Part shown: positions 1 to 19,903 of the stretch, piece by piece
How positions within the stretch are numbered: the stretch's first letter is position 1
Layout of the letters: each line of letters begins with the position of its first letter
NCBI RefSeq assembly: GCF_901709675.1
Contig: NC_051101.1
Coordinates: 13,415,416 to 13,479,415, forward strand
Reading direction: 5' to 3'
Length of the DNA: 64,000 nucleotides
Source of the DNA: Syngnathus acus
Lineage: Eukaryota > Chordata > Actinopteri > Syngnathiformes > Syngnathidae
Translations under genes and position numbers: made by a program
Notes under the pieces: model-generated
Databases searched by the model: none
Told to the model about the DNA's origin: nothing
Seen by the model: only the letters and a program-made list of their open reading frames with translations

Positions 1-176
1 TCATGATGGCACATTTTTGTGTGTGTATTAGTGCAGTGACAGTTGAGGTGATTTATTGATTGATTTAGCTATTGATTGGTTGATTGATTGACAGGTGTGT
101 TTAGGAAGGTGTTGAGGGCAGGGCTTAACGGACAGCGTGGTGGGACGAGGGGGGGCGAAGGGGATTATGGTCTTAC

Positions 177-233
177 CTCGCAGTCGGACTCCTCTTTGGT
201 CTTACACTCCCACGTATATCTGCTCATGGTTTT
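177..233 (-). other. cspg5: 57-nt in-frame cassette exon of cspg5
   Basis: On the minus strand a C/T-rich acceptor (CCCCTCAG) precedes 233 and a GTAAGA donor follows 177. The exon is 19 codons, phase 0 at both ends, and encodes a Cys-containing stretch including SRYTWECKTKEESDCE. It sits where the vertebrate cytoplasmic tail usually passes straight from NIICQ to the DDP-type last exon, so it can be included or skipped without changing frame. Alternative use is inferred. Confidence 0.7.
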
Positions 234-3200
234 CTGAGGGGAGGGGGGGGTTCAAAGGTTACACTCCTCAAAAGCAGTAAAGGCATTGCTGTCATGGCGA
301 CGGAGCGAGAGACAAAAGATGTGGCCATTATAGCCAGTGGGACGAGGCAAACAAGAAGTGAAGAAAGCGGCGCTAATGCTATGCTAATTAGGTTCATGTT
401 AGCTCATGCTAATTAATGTAGTTAATCCGTTTTTAATCGCTTTCATGTTTAATGGTTCTTATATTTATTGTATCTATGGCTCGTGTTTGAGCTTCAGATG
501 CTAACAACGTAAATGGATTCGTTTGTTTTGATGAATTAAACGCAATGTCCGTTTGATGCTAGTCATGTGAAATAGCCCAACTAGCTGGAAGTTAGGAAGT
601 TAGCATAAGTTATATTAAATATGAAAGAAATGTTTGTTAGCAATGAAACATCAATGAATTCTATTTTTAGTGTTTCAGTTGGTGCAGCTTTTATGCGACA
701 GTAATATGACTCTTTGGGAATGTTGTGAGGTAAAGAAAATTTGGGGGAGATGCAATGAAGATTTTGGTTTTTAGTTGGTTTTGTGTGCGAGGGTTGTGAA
801 AGTGTTCTTTGTTGCCTTTGCTTGGAAAGTTAGCAAGGAGCAAAAGTACAGTAACTATGGGTTGCTAGATTAAGGAAAAACACCCACGGCAATTTGTTGT
901 AGTGCTCAACTAGGCTAAAGTAATTCTGTGTACTAACTGGTCTCAGTGAACGGGCCCAAAAATAACATGACAACTTGCTAGCATTTCATTTTGTTTCTCT
1001 AACATTTTTTTCTCCTGACATAACCTATGATCCCATCATGCTAAGCTAATGCAATACTAGCTACTCTTGTTTCCATGTGTTCGAGTAAAGTTGTGTTCTT
1101 TGTTGAGTTTGCTTGAAAAGTTAACAGAGAGCAAAAGCAGTGATGGGCTGTTAGAGGCGGTACCACTTCTAACTAAATGTAGACACAAAAAAAAACACAC
1201 CGAGTAGTTGTAGCTCAAAGTTAAGCGAAGAAACCCCATGCGGCTGACTGAGCTCGATGAATGGCGTAAAAAACATTCTGAATAGAACAGAACACATTAG
1301 CGTGACTTGTTTTTTTGTTTCTGACGCCATCCTCCGATCCCATCATGCTAGGGTAATGCTATGCTAACAGCTAACCATGCTACAGGTACTGTAGTGTTGC
1401 ATCTCAGATGTTTATCCTGATAGGCACCGCACCGTACGATATCACCCGCCCCTCCCTCCGCTTGCCCCGCCCACTCTCAGGATAAACAAGACAGTTTGTT
1501 AGCGTAGCAGAGCTGCAGTGGCGGGCAAGGCCAGCAGGTGGCGCATGCCCGACCATGACTTACCGAGCAGAGAGGTGAGCAGAGATCATAGGTTGGAGAC
1601 AAAGATGGCTGCGGCGGGAGGAATGAAGAATTGCGGGAAGGAGGTGGGGGCTTGTGTCATAATTGCTAATTGTTTTAAAGAGGAGGAATTCAATATGGCA
1701 CCTCTCGGAGCTCTCAGAGGATCTTCAAAAATGAATGTTACTGATGAAGATGGCCTCACAAAAACTGACAGCAATTTGCATATTTTCACTTAGGGGTCAA
1801 CTCTTGCTGCCGGCTGAGTTTGCATCGACATAAATGGCCGAGTGTTGATTTATTTGGACGGAACCATAAATTGACACTGTCATACAATGACTCCTCAAAA
1901 ATGTCATCATTTCTCGGGTGTCCCCCCGCAATCCATCCCCCTCTCGCGCCTCCCCCCTGGCCTCAGACTGAGTCTCTCTACTTGGGGGTACTCATGCCCA
2001 TGCGTCGGGAAGGGGGAGGGGGGGTAGGAAAAGGGGAGTAGTCAGATGCAGAAAAAGGGAAGAAGAGAGCGGCGGGAGCACGTTACCTGACAGATAATGT
2101 TATCATAGTAAGCCAATGCACGGGCATGGGGGGCGTTAGGAGGGGTGTCGCACAGTTTCCTTACGTTTGGGTGGGAGCCCTCAGCGATGGTGGACAGCGA
2201 GAAATTATCATTGTGAGCCTCCGACGTGGGCCGGTACTTACTGCAGGGCGGCACGCAGCAACCGGGAAAGAAGAAGAAGAAGTGGAGGAAGAAACGGGAG
2301 AAGGAAAGAGAGCAAGAGAGAAGAAGCAAACTTTTCATCTGGGATGCAAACATCAACATTTAAAGTTGTTCTTCTACACCAGAGCACGCACGACAAGTGC
2401 CGCCATCATTCAAATTCACCTGTGTAGCAGATTAAAAATTTGATGAAAATAATATTGCAATTATTTGTTCTATATTTTTATATATTTTTTAAATGATTTG
2501 TTAGCATTGAGCTGACAGGGACATTTGTAGAGCTTCTTCCTTCCTTCCTTCTTTCCTTCCTTCCTTCTTTCCTTCCTTCCTTCCTTCCTTCCTTCCTTCC
2601 TTCCTTCCTTCCTTCCTTCCTTCCTTCCTTCCTCCTCACTTCTCCTGCTTCCTACCGTCTCACTTCCTTCATGCTTCCGGCCTCCTCTTTCCCTTCTTCC
2701 TCAATGGCCTCCATCTCTCGATTCTGGATGAGATTGTCGTCTCTCCATCCCCCCTGCAAGGCCCCCTCCTTCCTTCAAAGTTGCACAGCTGCATGTAGGT
2801 CAGCCCCCCCCCACCACCACCACCCCCCTCTCCGACTGCCCTACTTTCAGATGGATGCAGCGAAGCTATGACATCATCTTTTCTCTTTGTCAAAATGTCT
2901 CCTGGCTAGCCGCGTCTCCTCGCCATCATGGCCTTCATCCTCCTCATCATCATCATGTTCCCCCCGCAGTGCCATCATCACCCCACCCATCTCCCATTGG
3001 TCTAAAAATATCCCCCCTAGCGTGGGAGCTGGCGTCGACGACCGAGCTCTTCGCCACTTTGCATTTGCATGTTCGATTCCAGCGAGGTGCCGTCGGGTCG
3101 CCATGGAGACGGCCGCTAAAACACTCGGCCAAGCGTCAGCGCAGAAACACCCCCCCCCAGTCGTCTCAACTCCCCCAGTCTCAGTCATCATTTTGCATTC

Positions 3201-4445
3201 AGTCCACCTCCTCTGCCATCCATCCTCCTCCGCACCCCGCCATCTTCCTCTCACATCTCGCCAAAGTGAATTAGAAGAAGTAAAAGGAGACACCATTTTA
3301 TCACCTAGCAGAGTCTACAGAGCGTGCATCAATATGGACACCTAGTCCTCAACCACCGTTGCAATATCTATTTTACTGATGACTTTTTTTCTTTTAACTC
3401 ATTCACTTCCAACCCAGTTCATATCTTTGACGTCTGTTGCCGTCAATGGCACCGAATGAGTTAATTGTAATTTGCATACACCTAAAGTTTATGGCCACCT
3501 CACCTGCGTCTGCGCAGCTTCTTATTTTCAGTCTTGAGTACGTGGAGCTTCTTGGCGAAGCAGACCACCATCATAAAAAGCAGCAGGACCACCACGGCCG
3601 ACGCACCGACCGCCAAACACATCACCTGGAACTCCGTCACCACCGCCTCGCAGCGGGCACCTTTGTGCCAGATGTAGTCTTGAACGTTGCACCTGGAGGA
3701 CAAAGGGATCCTCATCATCAGAAGATACTCTGCCTGACCTCCGTGACGACATATTTAGCATAACACCGACGTCATGCTAACACATGCTAACACATGTTAC
3801 ACTGCTAACGGACGTCCAGTGAATTGCATTAGTGTTAACACAGCGACCTGTTACGTGGTCACCATGACGACACATTTAGATGTGTGTTGTCATGTGTGTC
3901 CATGAGAGCATGAATACAGAGTAGCTGACAAAGAAGGTTTATGTAAGAGTGGTGCCGAGGGGCTTTCAAGTAGAGAGTGGCGGGGGGGGGATGTGCTGGT
4001 TGTCACGGCAACTCAGCCTGAGCACCACAATCTTTCTCATTCCATTACATCTAGAAAACATTTATACATTTGACGCGTTTCTTCCACTTGATCTCCGCCC
4101 CTTGGGCCAACTTGCTGCTGCCCCAGCCCCGCCCCCATCCGTCCTCCCCTCTCTTAGGCTCCGCCCCCAGTGACCACCATTACATCAGTCCAAACTGTAA
4201 TAAATAAAAAAAGAGTGTTAACTTAAAATGAAGGAATACTGTCGCTTTATTTCGTAAGCTCCAAAACACACTGTAGCACGCAATGTTTGTGTGTCTGTGT
4301 GTGTCTCCAATGGAACGTGTCAGCCATCTTTGGCAACAACAAAAGTTGTGTGGGCGCGCGCACATGCGTGCGTGTGTCTTTTGTCGTAACTCTCCTGTGT
4401 CTTTGACCTGTGAACTCATTGACTGGAAGTGAACCCTAACACACA

Positions 4446-4507
<62 letters not shown>

Positions 4508-4605
4508 GTGTCCGTGCAGATGGTTTTATTATTGCGCCTGTGTTTCCATGAAATGTAAAATGGATACACACTGTGCATGCAAACTTAATTATATCAAGCT
4601 GCCGG

Positions 4606-4636
<31 letters not shown>

Positions 4637-5802
4637 CACGAGCGCGCTGGCAATGCTGTAAAGTTGTGACTCATTGAATTTGTGCTCCACCTCTGCATGT
4701 TTCTCATCTGTTGATGCTTTCTTCTTGTCTTTCTTTTTCGAAAATCAAATGCCTCAGCAAATACAGTATGTGTGACGACAGGTGCGTGGATTACCTGCAG
4801 AATGTTCCGGCGTCTTCGAGTAAGTAACATTGCCCTCCATTATAGCAGAAGTTGGGGTCAAAGTCACATGGGGAGCGACAAGTAGCATTGACCATCTGGT
4901 AGCCCGGGCGACAGCCGCCCATCCCGTCGGAGCCGTCCGCAGGGGTGGCGCGCCGGGGGCCGTTCGGGAGGTAAGGCGCGGGACCCGCCGACTTGGGTCG
5001 AGCCGGGGAGTCGCCGTTTTCGGTGGTGGTGTCGGGGTACTCGTCGGCGGTGGGGGACACCCCGTCCTCGTACGGGGTCAGGTAGTCGTAGCTGTCAGGC
5101 ATGGCCCAGGACGTCGGGTCGCCGCCCTGGAGCTCGTGAGCCAGCGAGGAGGTGGGTCGCGGGGCCAAGTCTAGGTTACGTCCACGGGAGGCGGGATCGA
5201 AAAAGTCCACGTGGAGGACGTCGGCGTTGGTCGCCGGAGGGGCGCCGGCGGACGGTCGGTCCAGGTCGAACACGGCCGTGTCTCTGACGTTGATCCACGG
5301 CGGATCGGTACGCGCCAGAGGCTCCTCCTCCACGACGTCGGCTGGCAGACGGTTGCCGGGTAACAGCAGCTCCGTCTCCGCCGAATCCAGGCTGATCTGA
5401 GATGGCGAGGGTGTACCGCCTACTTCCGGCGCTAACATGCCGCTGCTTAGCTCCTCCTCCTCACCGCTGCCGCGGGCCACGCGGCCCACCCTGGGTGTCA
5501 CAGTGTTGACGGAACCACTTCCCATGGTGACGGCACGGCTGACATCGGTGGGACCCTCCTGCTCGCTCAGCGGGACGGTCCCGTTTGGGGAGGCGGCCAG
5601 CTCGGTGGTGTTGGTCGCCGTGACGACTCCTGAAAACACACACAAATAGGAGTTGAACTCTTGCGCTGACACACGCACACTTGGGAATGACATCACGTCA
5701 CACGTGAGGAATTACAGGCTGGATTAAAGGAGTAGTTGACTAATGCACTCCAACACTCGACAGTCCAGATTAAAGATTAGCACGGACACCATCCTCAGTT
5801 TC

Positions 5803-5858
<56 letters not shown>

Positions 5859-7303
5859 CAGACGCTAAATACACACACGCCAAAAAAAACCCCACATATG
5901 TACAGTATGTGCATAAAAAATCGAAGCTCTGGAAAGGGGAAATTTTTGCCTCCTCCAAATAGAGTCAGTCAATTTGGATCGTTTCTCCGTTTCCAAATGT
6001 TTTGATATTGTGGAAATGAGAACGTCGTCAACACAAAGCTGCCCCGTTTCTTTTTTTAAATTGGGGTTTTTGGTGGCAGCCGCAGATGGCGCAGCGTTTC
6101 TCCATCCAGCTGGATCAGCAGCATCTGTTGCCATGGAAATGCATCTTTCACATCCCGTCACACACGCAAAGCTGAACATCTGTGTGTGGTATCAGAGCTT
6201 TTGTTTGTTGTCATTTTTCAGTTCATTATTGAGGTCATACAAAGGTTGAGTCCTGGAAGACATCCCACGATAGGCAGATCTGACTATTCGATGCCTGTGG
6301 CGTAAGACGGCTGCATCCCTGCACACTGCTCCATCACAACTACGTGAAGAGGTGCAGTTTCCACGGCAACGGGCCGCTTCCTGCAGCGGGATGCAGATGC
6401 TTTGAGTTCATCGGGTTCCTTTGCAGAGTGCCGAGAAGGAGCGGAGCGGGCACAGGTGTGGCAGTGACACTCACACACACATACTCAGTCATGTCTGTTA
6501 GCATGCGGCTAATGTACGACCGGAACAACTTAGCTTAAAATTTGAGTCAACTGCATTCACACCCACACACGTTCACCGTCTTATGCTGAATCAAAATCAC
6601 TTATTGAATCACTTACTAAATCACTTAATCATACATTCATTAAGTCTCATTCACACACATAATAATTGCAAAGTTAAATAGAAAACAATTTACAGTCAAA
6701 TAATGAGACATTTCTAGCCTCACGGTCTGTCAAATACTAAATCATTTACTGAGCCGCTTGAGTCACTTATTGCGTCTGAGTCACATTTGAAATGAAATAA
6801 CTATTTAAAAGGAACAGTAAACAATTTCAAGATGCTGAGGTTGTCAGCATCTCGTGCACGCGCATGTGGTTATTTAATAAGCGCGCTCGGCTCGGTTGGC
6901 AGACAAAGAGGCCGTCGTCGCGCTTTTGTGTGTATCAGAATGTCCGTGCGCGCGTGTGTGAGCGCCCCCCTCCCCTCATGCATTATTCATGCGCACGCTA
7001 ATCTGCGCCTCGCCTCTTTGTGCCGTGCGTGTGCACGCCGACACGTCCCGCGGCGCCCTGGCGCACGCACGCCATGCTGACCTGATTTCAAGCGTACTAG
7101 TAAGTGAACATCTGTCTCGTGATGTGACCTCGTTTCCCGTGCGCGTGCGGAGCGAACGCCAATACAGACACTCGTCCATGCGCGTCCATGTTGACAAGCA
7201 GCTGACGCGCGCGCGCGCGGGCCACAACGGCGTTCGCCTGAGTCCTCTTACCGTGCACGGAGATGAAGTGCAACAGCAGCAGCGAAAAGAGTGCGCGCGC
7301 CAT
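177..7303 (-). CDS. cspg5: Chondroitin sulfate proteoglycan 5 (neuroglycan C), 3' end outside window
   Basis: Brain transmembrane chondroitin sulfate proteoglycan of the EGF family. Coding exons, in transcript order: 7303-7252 (signal peptide, MARALFSLLLLHFISVHG), 5629-4795, 3692-3504, 2240-2087 and 233-177; each has GT/AG ends and the phases join. The large exon encodes an acidic, Ser/Thr/Pro-rich ectodomain with a GSGEEEE stretch that fits a chondroitin sulfate attachment site, then a Cys-rich EGF module completed in the next exon (CNVQDYIWHKGARCE). A membrane helix follows (CLAVGASAVVVLLLFMMVV), then the conserved cytoplasmic part with NDNFSLSTIAEGSHPNVRKL. The terminal coding exon lies left of base 1. 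The first Met is taken at 7303 because a signal peptide starts there; the frame is open further upstream. Adjacent smarcc1 in the same orientation matches the human gene order. The family assignment is firm; which teleost paralogue it is (a or b) cannot be told. Confidence 0.93.
2535..2632. repeat. (TTCC)n / (CTTT)-interrupted tetranucleotide microsatellite
   Basis: About 95 bases of TTCC repeats, with a few CTTT interruptions near the left end, inside cspg5 intron 3. It is a pure pyrimidine tract on the plus strand. Confidence 0.95.
4449..4641. repeat. Inverted pair of (GT)n and (CA)n microsatellites
   Basis: A roughly 30-unit GT tract (about 4449-4511) is followed 95 bases later by a (CA)n tract (about 4605-4641). 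The two are complementary, so they could fold back on each other. They lie in cspg5 intron 2. Confidence 0.9.
5803..5853. repeat. (CA)n microsatellite
   Basis: About 25 CA units in cspg5 intron 1. Confidence 0.95.
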
Positions 7304-8269
7304 CCGCGTGCGTCGGCGGCAGCTTCCCGTGCACGAGCTGGTCTCCATGCTCGGCGTGCACGCGCAGTCCACAGCACAGGAACGTGCGCGTGAAGAAGAC
7401 GAAAAAGAAGAGGAAGAGGAGCCTTCTTCATTCAGCAGCATCGCCCCTCGGTTTGGCTCGGCTCAGTTTGGCTCACGGCTCCATCTCCTCCAGCCGCGCG
7501 CGGTGATGCGTTCAGGGACTTCGCTCGCTCGGTCCGCTCCGGCTGGGCTCGCTAACAGTGGCGGGAATGAAAGAAGACGACAAGCAGAGAGAGGAGAGAA
7601 GTGAGAGAGAGAGTGAGAGAGAGGCAGGGGCGGAGAGGGAGGGGGACGAGGGAGGACGGGGTTGTTTGGTCCCCTCTTCCTCCTCCCCCTCCTTTAAACC
7701 TCCTCATCCGCCCCCCCTCCCCTTCCCAAAATTTGAGTGACAGCTTTGTTGCTTCTGTTTTTTTGAGAGTTTCTCTCCACTATTTGGAAGATTATTTTGG
7801 GGTGGCGGGGGGCTATTTATAAATTATTTATTCTGGAGTGCACATGGTGGTGGTGTCAGCACTAATGAGATACCCCCCCCCCCCAATATCCAAGGTGTGT
7901 GTTACTTTGTGTTGTTTCTTTTCTGTTGTATTTGCTAACCAGAGCAGAAGTAATTCTTGCTTGGCCCCCACTACCCTCAAGTCTGCTGCTCCTCCCCCAC
8001 CCAAAAAACACACCACCAACAACCATGACAAACACACAAACATGCACACATTTTTAACCAGTGGTGCTTAAAGTACTCTCAAAAGTACTTTATTCAAAGT
8101 ACAGAGACTTGAATGTGATACTTATTAACCATGCATATTTCCCCCCCCCCCCAAAATGCTGCCTATTTACTAAAACCGACAATGCAAAAGCTATAGTTGT
8201 GATTCGAACATTTATTTTGCGCGCCAACGAGGACATTCAAATACGTTAAATAAAAGTTGTCGGAGAAGA
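7304..8269. other. Intergenic: cspg5 5' flank and smarcc1 downstream flank
   Basis: No coding sequence is recognised here. The part next to cspg5 (about 6,840-7,560) is rich in CpG and GCGC, fitting a promoter and 5' UTR. At 7,560-7,660 there is a purine-rich GA tract on the plus strand. Short C runs occur at 7,874-7,884 and 8,142-8,152. Confidence 0.6.
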
Positions 8270-8287
8270 GCGTTTGTAGAAAAACAT

Positions 8288-8293
8288 TTTATT
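8288..8293 (-). other. Polyadenylation signal AATAAA for smarcc1
   Basis: AATAAA on the minus strand, about 1.25 kb after the smarcc1 stop. The 3' UTR between 9547 and here holds short GT/CA tracts (8939-8960, 9387-9408) and no other gene. Further AATAAA hexamers lie at 8211-8216 and near 8089, so the exact end is uncertain. Confidence 0.5.
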
Positions 8294-9547
8294 GGCCAGC
8301 GTGTAGGTCCACTGTAGCAAACGGACCGGATACAAAAATCAAAGGAAATGCTACAAAGAACACAAGTTCATCTACACAAAAATCCTTTAAAAATACCATT
8401 ATTAGCCATGAAAGATAATATACGCAACAGTGGTGAAACAAAGAGGATCGCAGGACTGCCTGCGACGGCATGCTGTGATATCACGGGGACGCCTTAAAAA
8501 CAAAACAAGAGGAACCAGGAAATAGAGGTAGCAGGAGGCTAAAGGTTCTACAAGAGAAGCCAGAGGAAAGGTCTAGAAGAGGTAGCCAGCCAGAAGGAGG
8601 AAAAGGAGGAAGAGGAGGTAGCAGAGACGCTAACAGTGCTAGCTGTTCACTCACTGTGTGTGTGGACCGCACTTATGTCATTTCAAAAGAGGAAATATCA
8701 ATTCATATTGTCGTGTTAATTTACGATCCACCTACTCACACACAGACACACACACACACGGTAGGAACATGAAGGTTTACAAGCTTTGTCTAACACGATT
8801 GATTAATCAAAGCGCAGTACAGTGGGTGAAGGGGCGGGGCTAGCGAGGTAGGCAGCGTTCGGAAGCCGAGGCAGAAGAGGAGGCGGGGCTTAGGCGCTCG
8901 AGCGAGACATCACAGTCGCACCGACAAAGGCAGCCGGGGTGTGTGTGTGTGTGTGTGTGTCAGCTTCAGTGTGAACCTCAGTTTTGTGTGTATGTTTAGG
9001 AAGGGGGCGGGGCCTAGGGCAGATGTTTGATTCTGTCATCTTTGTTTTGGTTAAAAGGCGCAGAAGGGGCGCTCACAAACATTCAATGTTAAGTATGACA
9101 CACGCACGCATCTCGACACACACGCGGGCCGGCAAGCATGCAAACACCTCAACACTCACACGTTCGCTTCATTTCACATGTACTTTGTCATGCACACCCT
9201 GACGCGCAGACAGTGTTAGTTTAGCGCGTGCACACACAGTGTACGACTGACACACACGTACACACACACACACACTCAGTGTAACTAATGCGAGGTAGAC
9301 ACTCGCCGGGTTGGAAGTGGTAACTTTGTACAGTGTTTGTCTGCAGCCTCCATTAGGCCCGACCCAACAGAAACAGTGTATATGACGTGTGTGTGTGTGT
9401 GTGTGTGTTGCCCTCGCCACTGAGCAGAGCCCTGAGAGTGTGTGACTGTGTATTCAAAGACGTTTGACAAGTTGTGGTAATGATGAGTAGCAAAGGCCCA
9501 TAAATAGGCTTCAAGTGTGTGTACGTGTGTATGCGTGTGGGAGGGGC

Positions 9548-16998
<7,451 letters not shown>

Positions 16999-17065
16999 TG
17001 TGTGTTTTTGTTCGCTGCGTTTATCTTTCTCCTCCGCCGCCTTGCTCCGAGCAGCCGCTCCGCCG

Positions 17066-17145
17066 TTACTGCGCAAGCGCAAACGTGTTTACGTTTCAAA
17101 TTTTGCGAGTTGCTAGTTTTGATGCATTGTGGGAAAAGTAGTCCT
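17066..17145 (-). promoter_or_regulatory. Likely smarcc1 core promoter with ZNF143- and NRF1-like sites
   Basis: On the minus strand, 17142-17123 reads ACTACTTTTCCCACAATGCA, close to the ZNF143/THAP11 promoter motif (ACTACAATTCCCAGAATGCA type). At 17070-17082 the palindrome-like TGCGCAAGCGCA is one base from an NRF1 site. Both lie 70-145 bases upstream of the smarcc1 start codon and suit a housekeeping promoter. Function is inferred. Confidence 0.5.
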
Positions 17146-17252
17146 TTACAATATCACGCTAGATTTAACAAGATGACGCGCTGTAAAATGTCTTCTTTTT
17201 TTTTTTTTTGTCAAGAAAACAAATGACTCAAACAAAAGAAATAGTAGACATC

Positions 17253-17258
17253 TTTATT
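17253..17258 (-). other. Polyadenylation signal AATAAA for cmtm6
   Basis: AATAAA on the minus strand about 1.15 kb past the cmtm6 stop. The AT-rich stretch 17,260-18,401 is read as the long cmtm6 3' UTR; no other coding sequence is seen in it. Confidence 0.5.
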
Positions 17259-18401
17259 ATGACAGACATCTGCAAAGATAAATGCTAAAAAAATAGAATA
17301 AAGTGAGCTGTCATTTTATCTACTACATGTCTGGAATACTTCTATACATACAGCCCGCAATATTAGCTTTAAAAATAAAATTGGGTTTTAGTTTAAACAC
17401 TTTTGATTAAACTGTTTCATCATTTGCAGTCTGCCTAATTTTCTGGGCATACAATTCAATGTTAACAAGTATATATTTGTCAGAATCAACCAAGAGTGGA
17501 CACCTGAGACATGGAACTAATAAAAAATGCTTGCAAATACAATATTTATGACTCATTTACCATTTGAGTGGTGGCCAAGAGGGTAAAAAGAGTGGGTGGA
17601 AAGAGAACAATTTAAACATCCATGCTTCAACTTTCATTTTGCATTATGACTGTATACCACAAAAGATTAAGGCATCTTAGCATTTTGACAGAAAGCTTCA
17701 AGTTTTTAAAGTGTAAGCAAAGTTTCTAACATTTCATCGAAACAAAGCATCACAGAAAGCTTTAGAAAAAAAAACAATATTCTGTAATCGACTGTTAGTA
17801 ACACAAAATGGAGTTTAGTTTTTCCTAGTGGTTAATATTATTCAAAAAAAATTTCATCTGCTTGTTATCACTCGGCGATGTTTGATTGCATGACGACAGG
17901 AAACAACAAGAACAAAAAATAAAATACATCACCTTTTCCGTTTCTATAAACTAACTTCAGAATATTTACAAACTTGCTTAAAGGGGACATATTATAGACA
18001 ATTGATTACATCATCACGTATGCAAATATTTTTGTGTGTGCAGTGCCTGACCAGCAATCAAGATTGAAATTAATCAACCGAGTAAATCTTTGATCTATTT
18101 CCTGAAGATGTGACTATGACACAGTGTTGGTAGAGTGTTTCCAGCCCTACTGACATCAATACATCCAGCATTTGAAAAACTTCCTAAGACAACCGGAGGC
18201 TAGTTTGAATTGTGAAGAAAAAAAACAAAAAACATATGTCTCCTTTGAGTGGAAAGGCGATTGTTTATTTCCTGAGTGTCTGGCCTCAGTAGTACAAAGA
18301 GCGGAAATCAGGCCAGCAAGTGGGAGACGTGAGCGCCTCCTAAAGTGTCAAATGTTTGACCTTTCATGGCGCCCACCGAGCACAGAAACAAACAAAAAAA
18401 A

Positions 18402-19903
18402 TCATTCTACTGCTGTGGCGTCCTTGTTGAGTTTTGTTGTTTCCGCTTGAGCCTCCTGGTCACTTTCTGCCGGTGGGATCCCGTTAGTCGGCCGCGCCTT
18501 CTTCCCTTTGCCAAAGGGAAGCTGGTACGTCCTCCAAAATAGGAAAAGGTCGACCATGAACGCAAACGACGCCAGGAAGCCAAACGCCTGCCAGAGGAAA
18601 AAGTTTGTCAAAATAAATCAGGAAAGAATTAACAAGTGACTGACATTTTTAGGGTGGAAAATAGGTAAGCATGTCAAACATGAAAGAAGGAAAGGGAAGG
18701 GCTAGGAGGAGGTAGGAAAGGAAACGAGGACATAGGGAAGGAAAGAAGAAGGGAATGAGAGAAGAAGGCAGGGAGTGGAAAGGAAATACGGCGCTGAGTG
18801 GAAGATATTGCACGGAATGAAACAAGGTTGGGATGAAAGAAGGCAGAGGGAAGGAAGAAAGGAAGGAAGGAAGGAAATGTTTGCATACCACAGCACTTTT
18901 CTCCAGAGAAGTGCCGCCGTTGATGGCAGCAAACGCCGTGGAGGCGATGAAGAAAAAAATGGCGATCACAAACGTGTACACAAAGTCCTGCAAGAAGCAG
19001 AATGTATCGTTGCGATATTAGCATTCATATCACACCATAAAAATATAAGAGGCTTCATCGGGGGAGTTGCCAACTCAGCATTTTGTCCTCGAAGACTTCC
19101 TGTACTGAGAAGGGAGGCCTTCGTTGTGGTCACGTGACGTTTGAACATCAACGCCACATTTCAAAACGTTGAAAAGCATTCACGACAACGCGCAGCTTAC
19201 CAGACTGGACCAGCAGGTGATGCCCACCCTGCGGTGCAGCGTGGTGGAGAGGAGGATGAGGAGCAGCGTGGTGAAGAGGAACGACGTGCAGCTGACAAAC
19301 TCAAAGAACTCCAGAGCTGTGCAGTTGATGCAGACGGACACCACCTCCTCCAGGATGAACGCCACCAGTGACAGCAGCTGGACAGGTGAGATGACTTTTA
19401 TCATACAAATTTGAGACGAATCCCTGGAGTGTTTTCCCGCGCTGAACGTTGCGATAGTCCAGCGGCGATGTGCTAACGGAGCTTTGTGCCAACGGCAGCG
19501 CTTTCACTTCCCACTGGAGACTTCCTGACGAGAGGCCTCAGGAGGAAGGGCAAGTCATGGCCAGGGCCACCAAAACCGCACTTGAGTGTTTTCTGATGGC
19601 TTCTCCACCAATTTGGTAGGCACTCAACCATCTACAGGTCCTCACACACTTGGTTCAACCAACCAGAATTGCTCAGATATTACACAGAACCATAAGACAA
19701 CAATCCTGGTCAAAGTTCTCAAGCAGCACACAACCATCTTGGAGTCCTAACACAATACACTGAATCTTCTCAAAGTCAAAACTCACCACTTCCAAGACCT
19801 TGACGATGAAGCGTACTCGGTCCAGATATTGGGACGGCACCAGACAACAGACGGCGTTCGGGTTTGGCACCGTTGTTGGGGAATAAACTTCTTCTGCGGC
19901 CAT
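18402..19903 (-). CDS. cmtm6: CKLF-like MARVEL transmembrane domain protein 6
   Basis: Four-helix MARVEL membrane protein; in mammals CMTM6 sits at the plasma membrane and recycling endosomes and protects PD-L1 from degradation. Coding exons: 19903-19787, 19377-19201, 18987-18889, 18587-18402, all with GT/AG ends and phase 0 junctions, giving 192 residues (human 183). Recognisable features are the N-terminal [11 protein letters not shown] (human CMTM6 has VYSPTT), the helix pair [19 protein letters not shown] and [19 protein letters not shown], the third helix [19 protein letters not shown], and the last helix [18 protein letters not shown] followed by a charged tail. The Glu-Glu-Val-Val-Ser-x-Cys and FFEFVSC motifs favour CMTM6 over CMTM7/8. 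A 5' UTR exon seems to lie near 20976-21060 (donor GTAAGTC), joined to an acceptor at about 19925. Confidence 0.92.

Noticed and set aside
1518-1793. 91-codon plus-strand frame in the cspg5 last intron
   Set aside because: No domain, no splice context and composition typical of chance; it lies inside an intron.
2669-3345. Several overlapping frames on both strands rich in His, Pro, Ser
   Set aside because: They come from CCACCACC/CATCATCAT low-complexity DNA inside cspg5 intron 3; no frame is favoured.
4416-4830. Poly-Cys/Val and poly-His/Thr peptides
   Set aside because: Translations of GT/CA microsatellites.
6832-7604. Arg-rich frames on both strands near the cspg5 first exon
   Set aside because: Produced by CpG/GCGC-rich promoter DNA; only the short signal-peptide exon fits a known protein.
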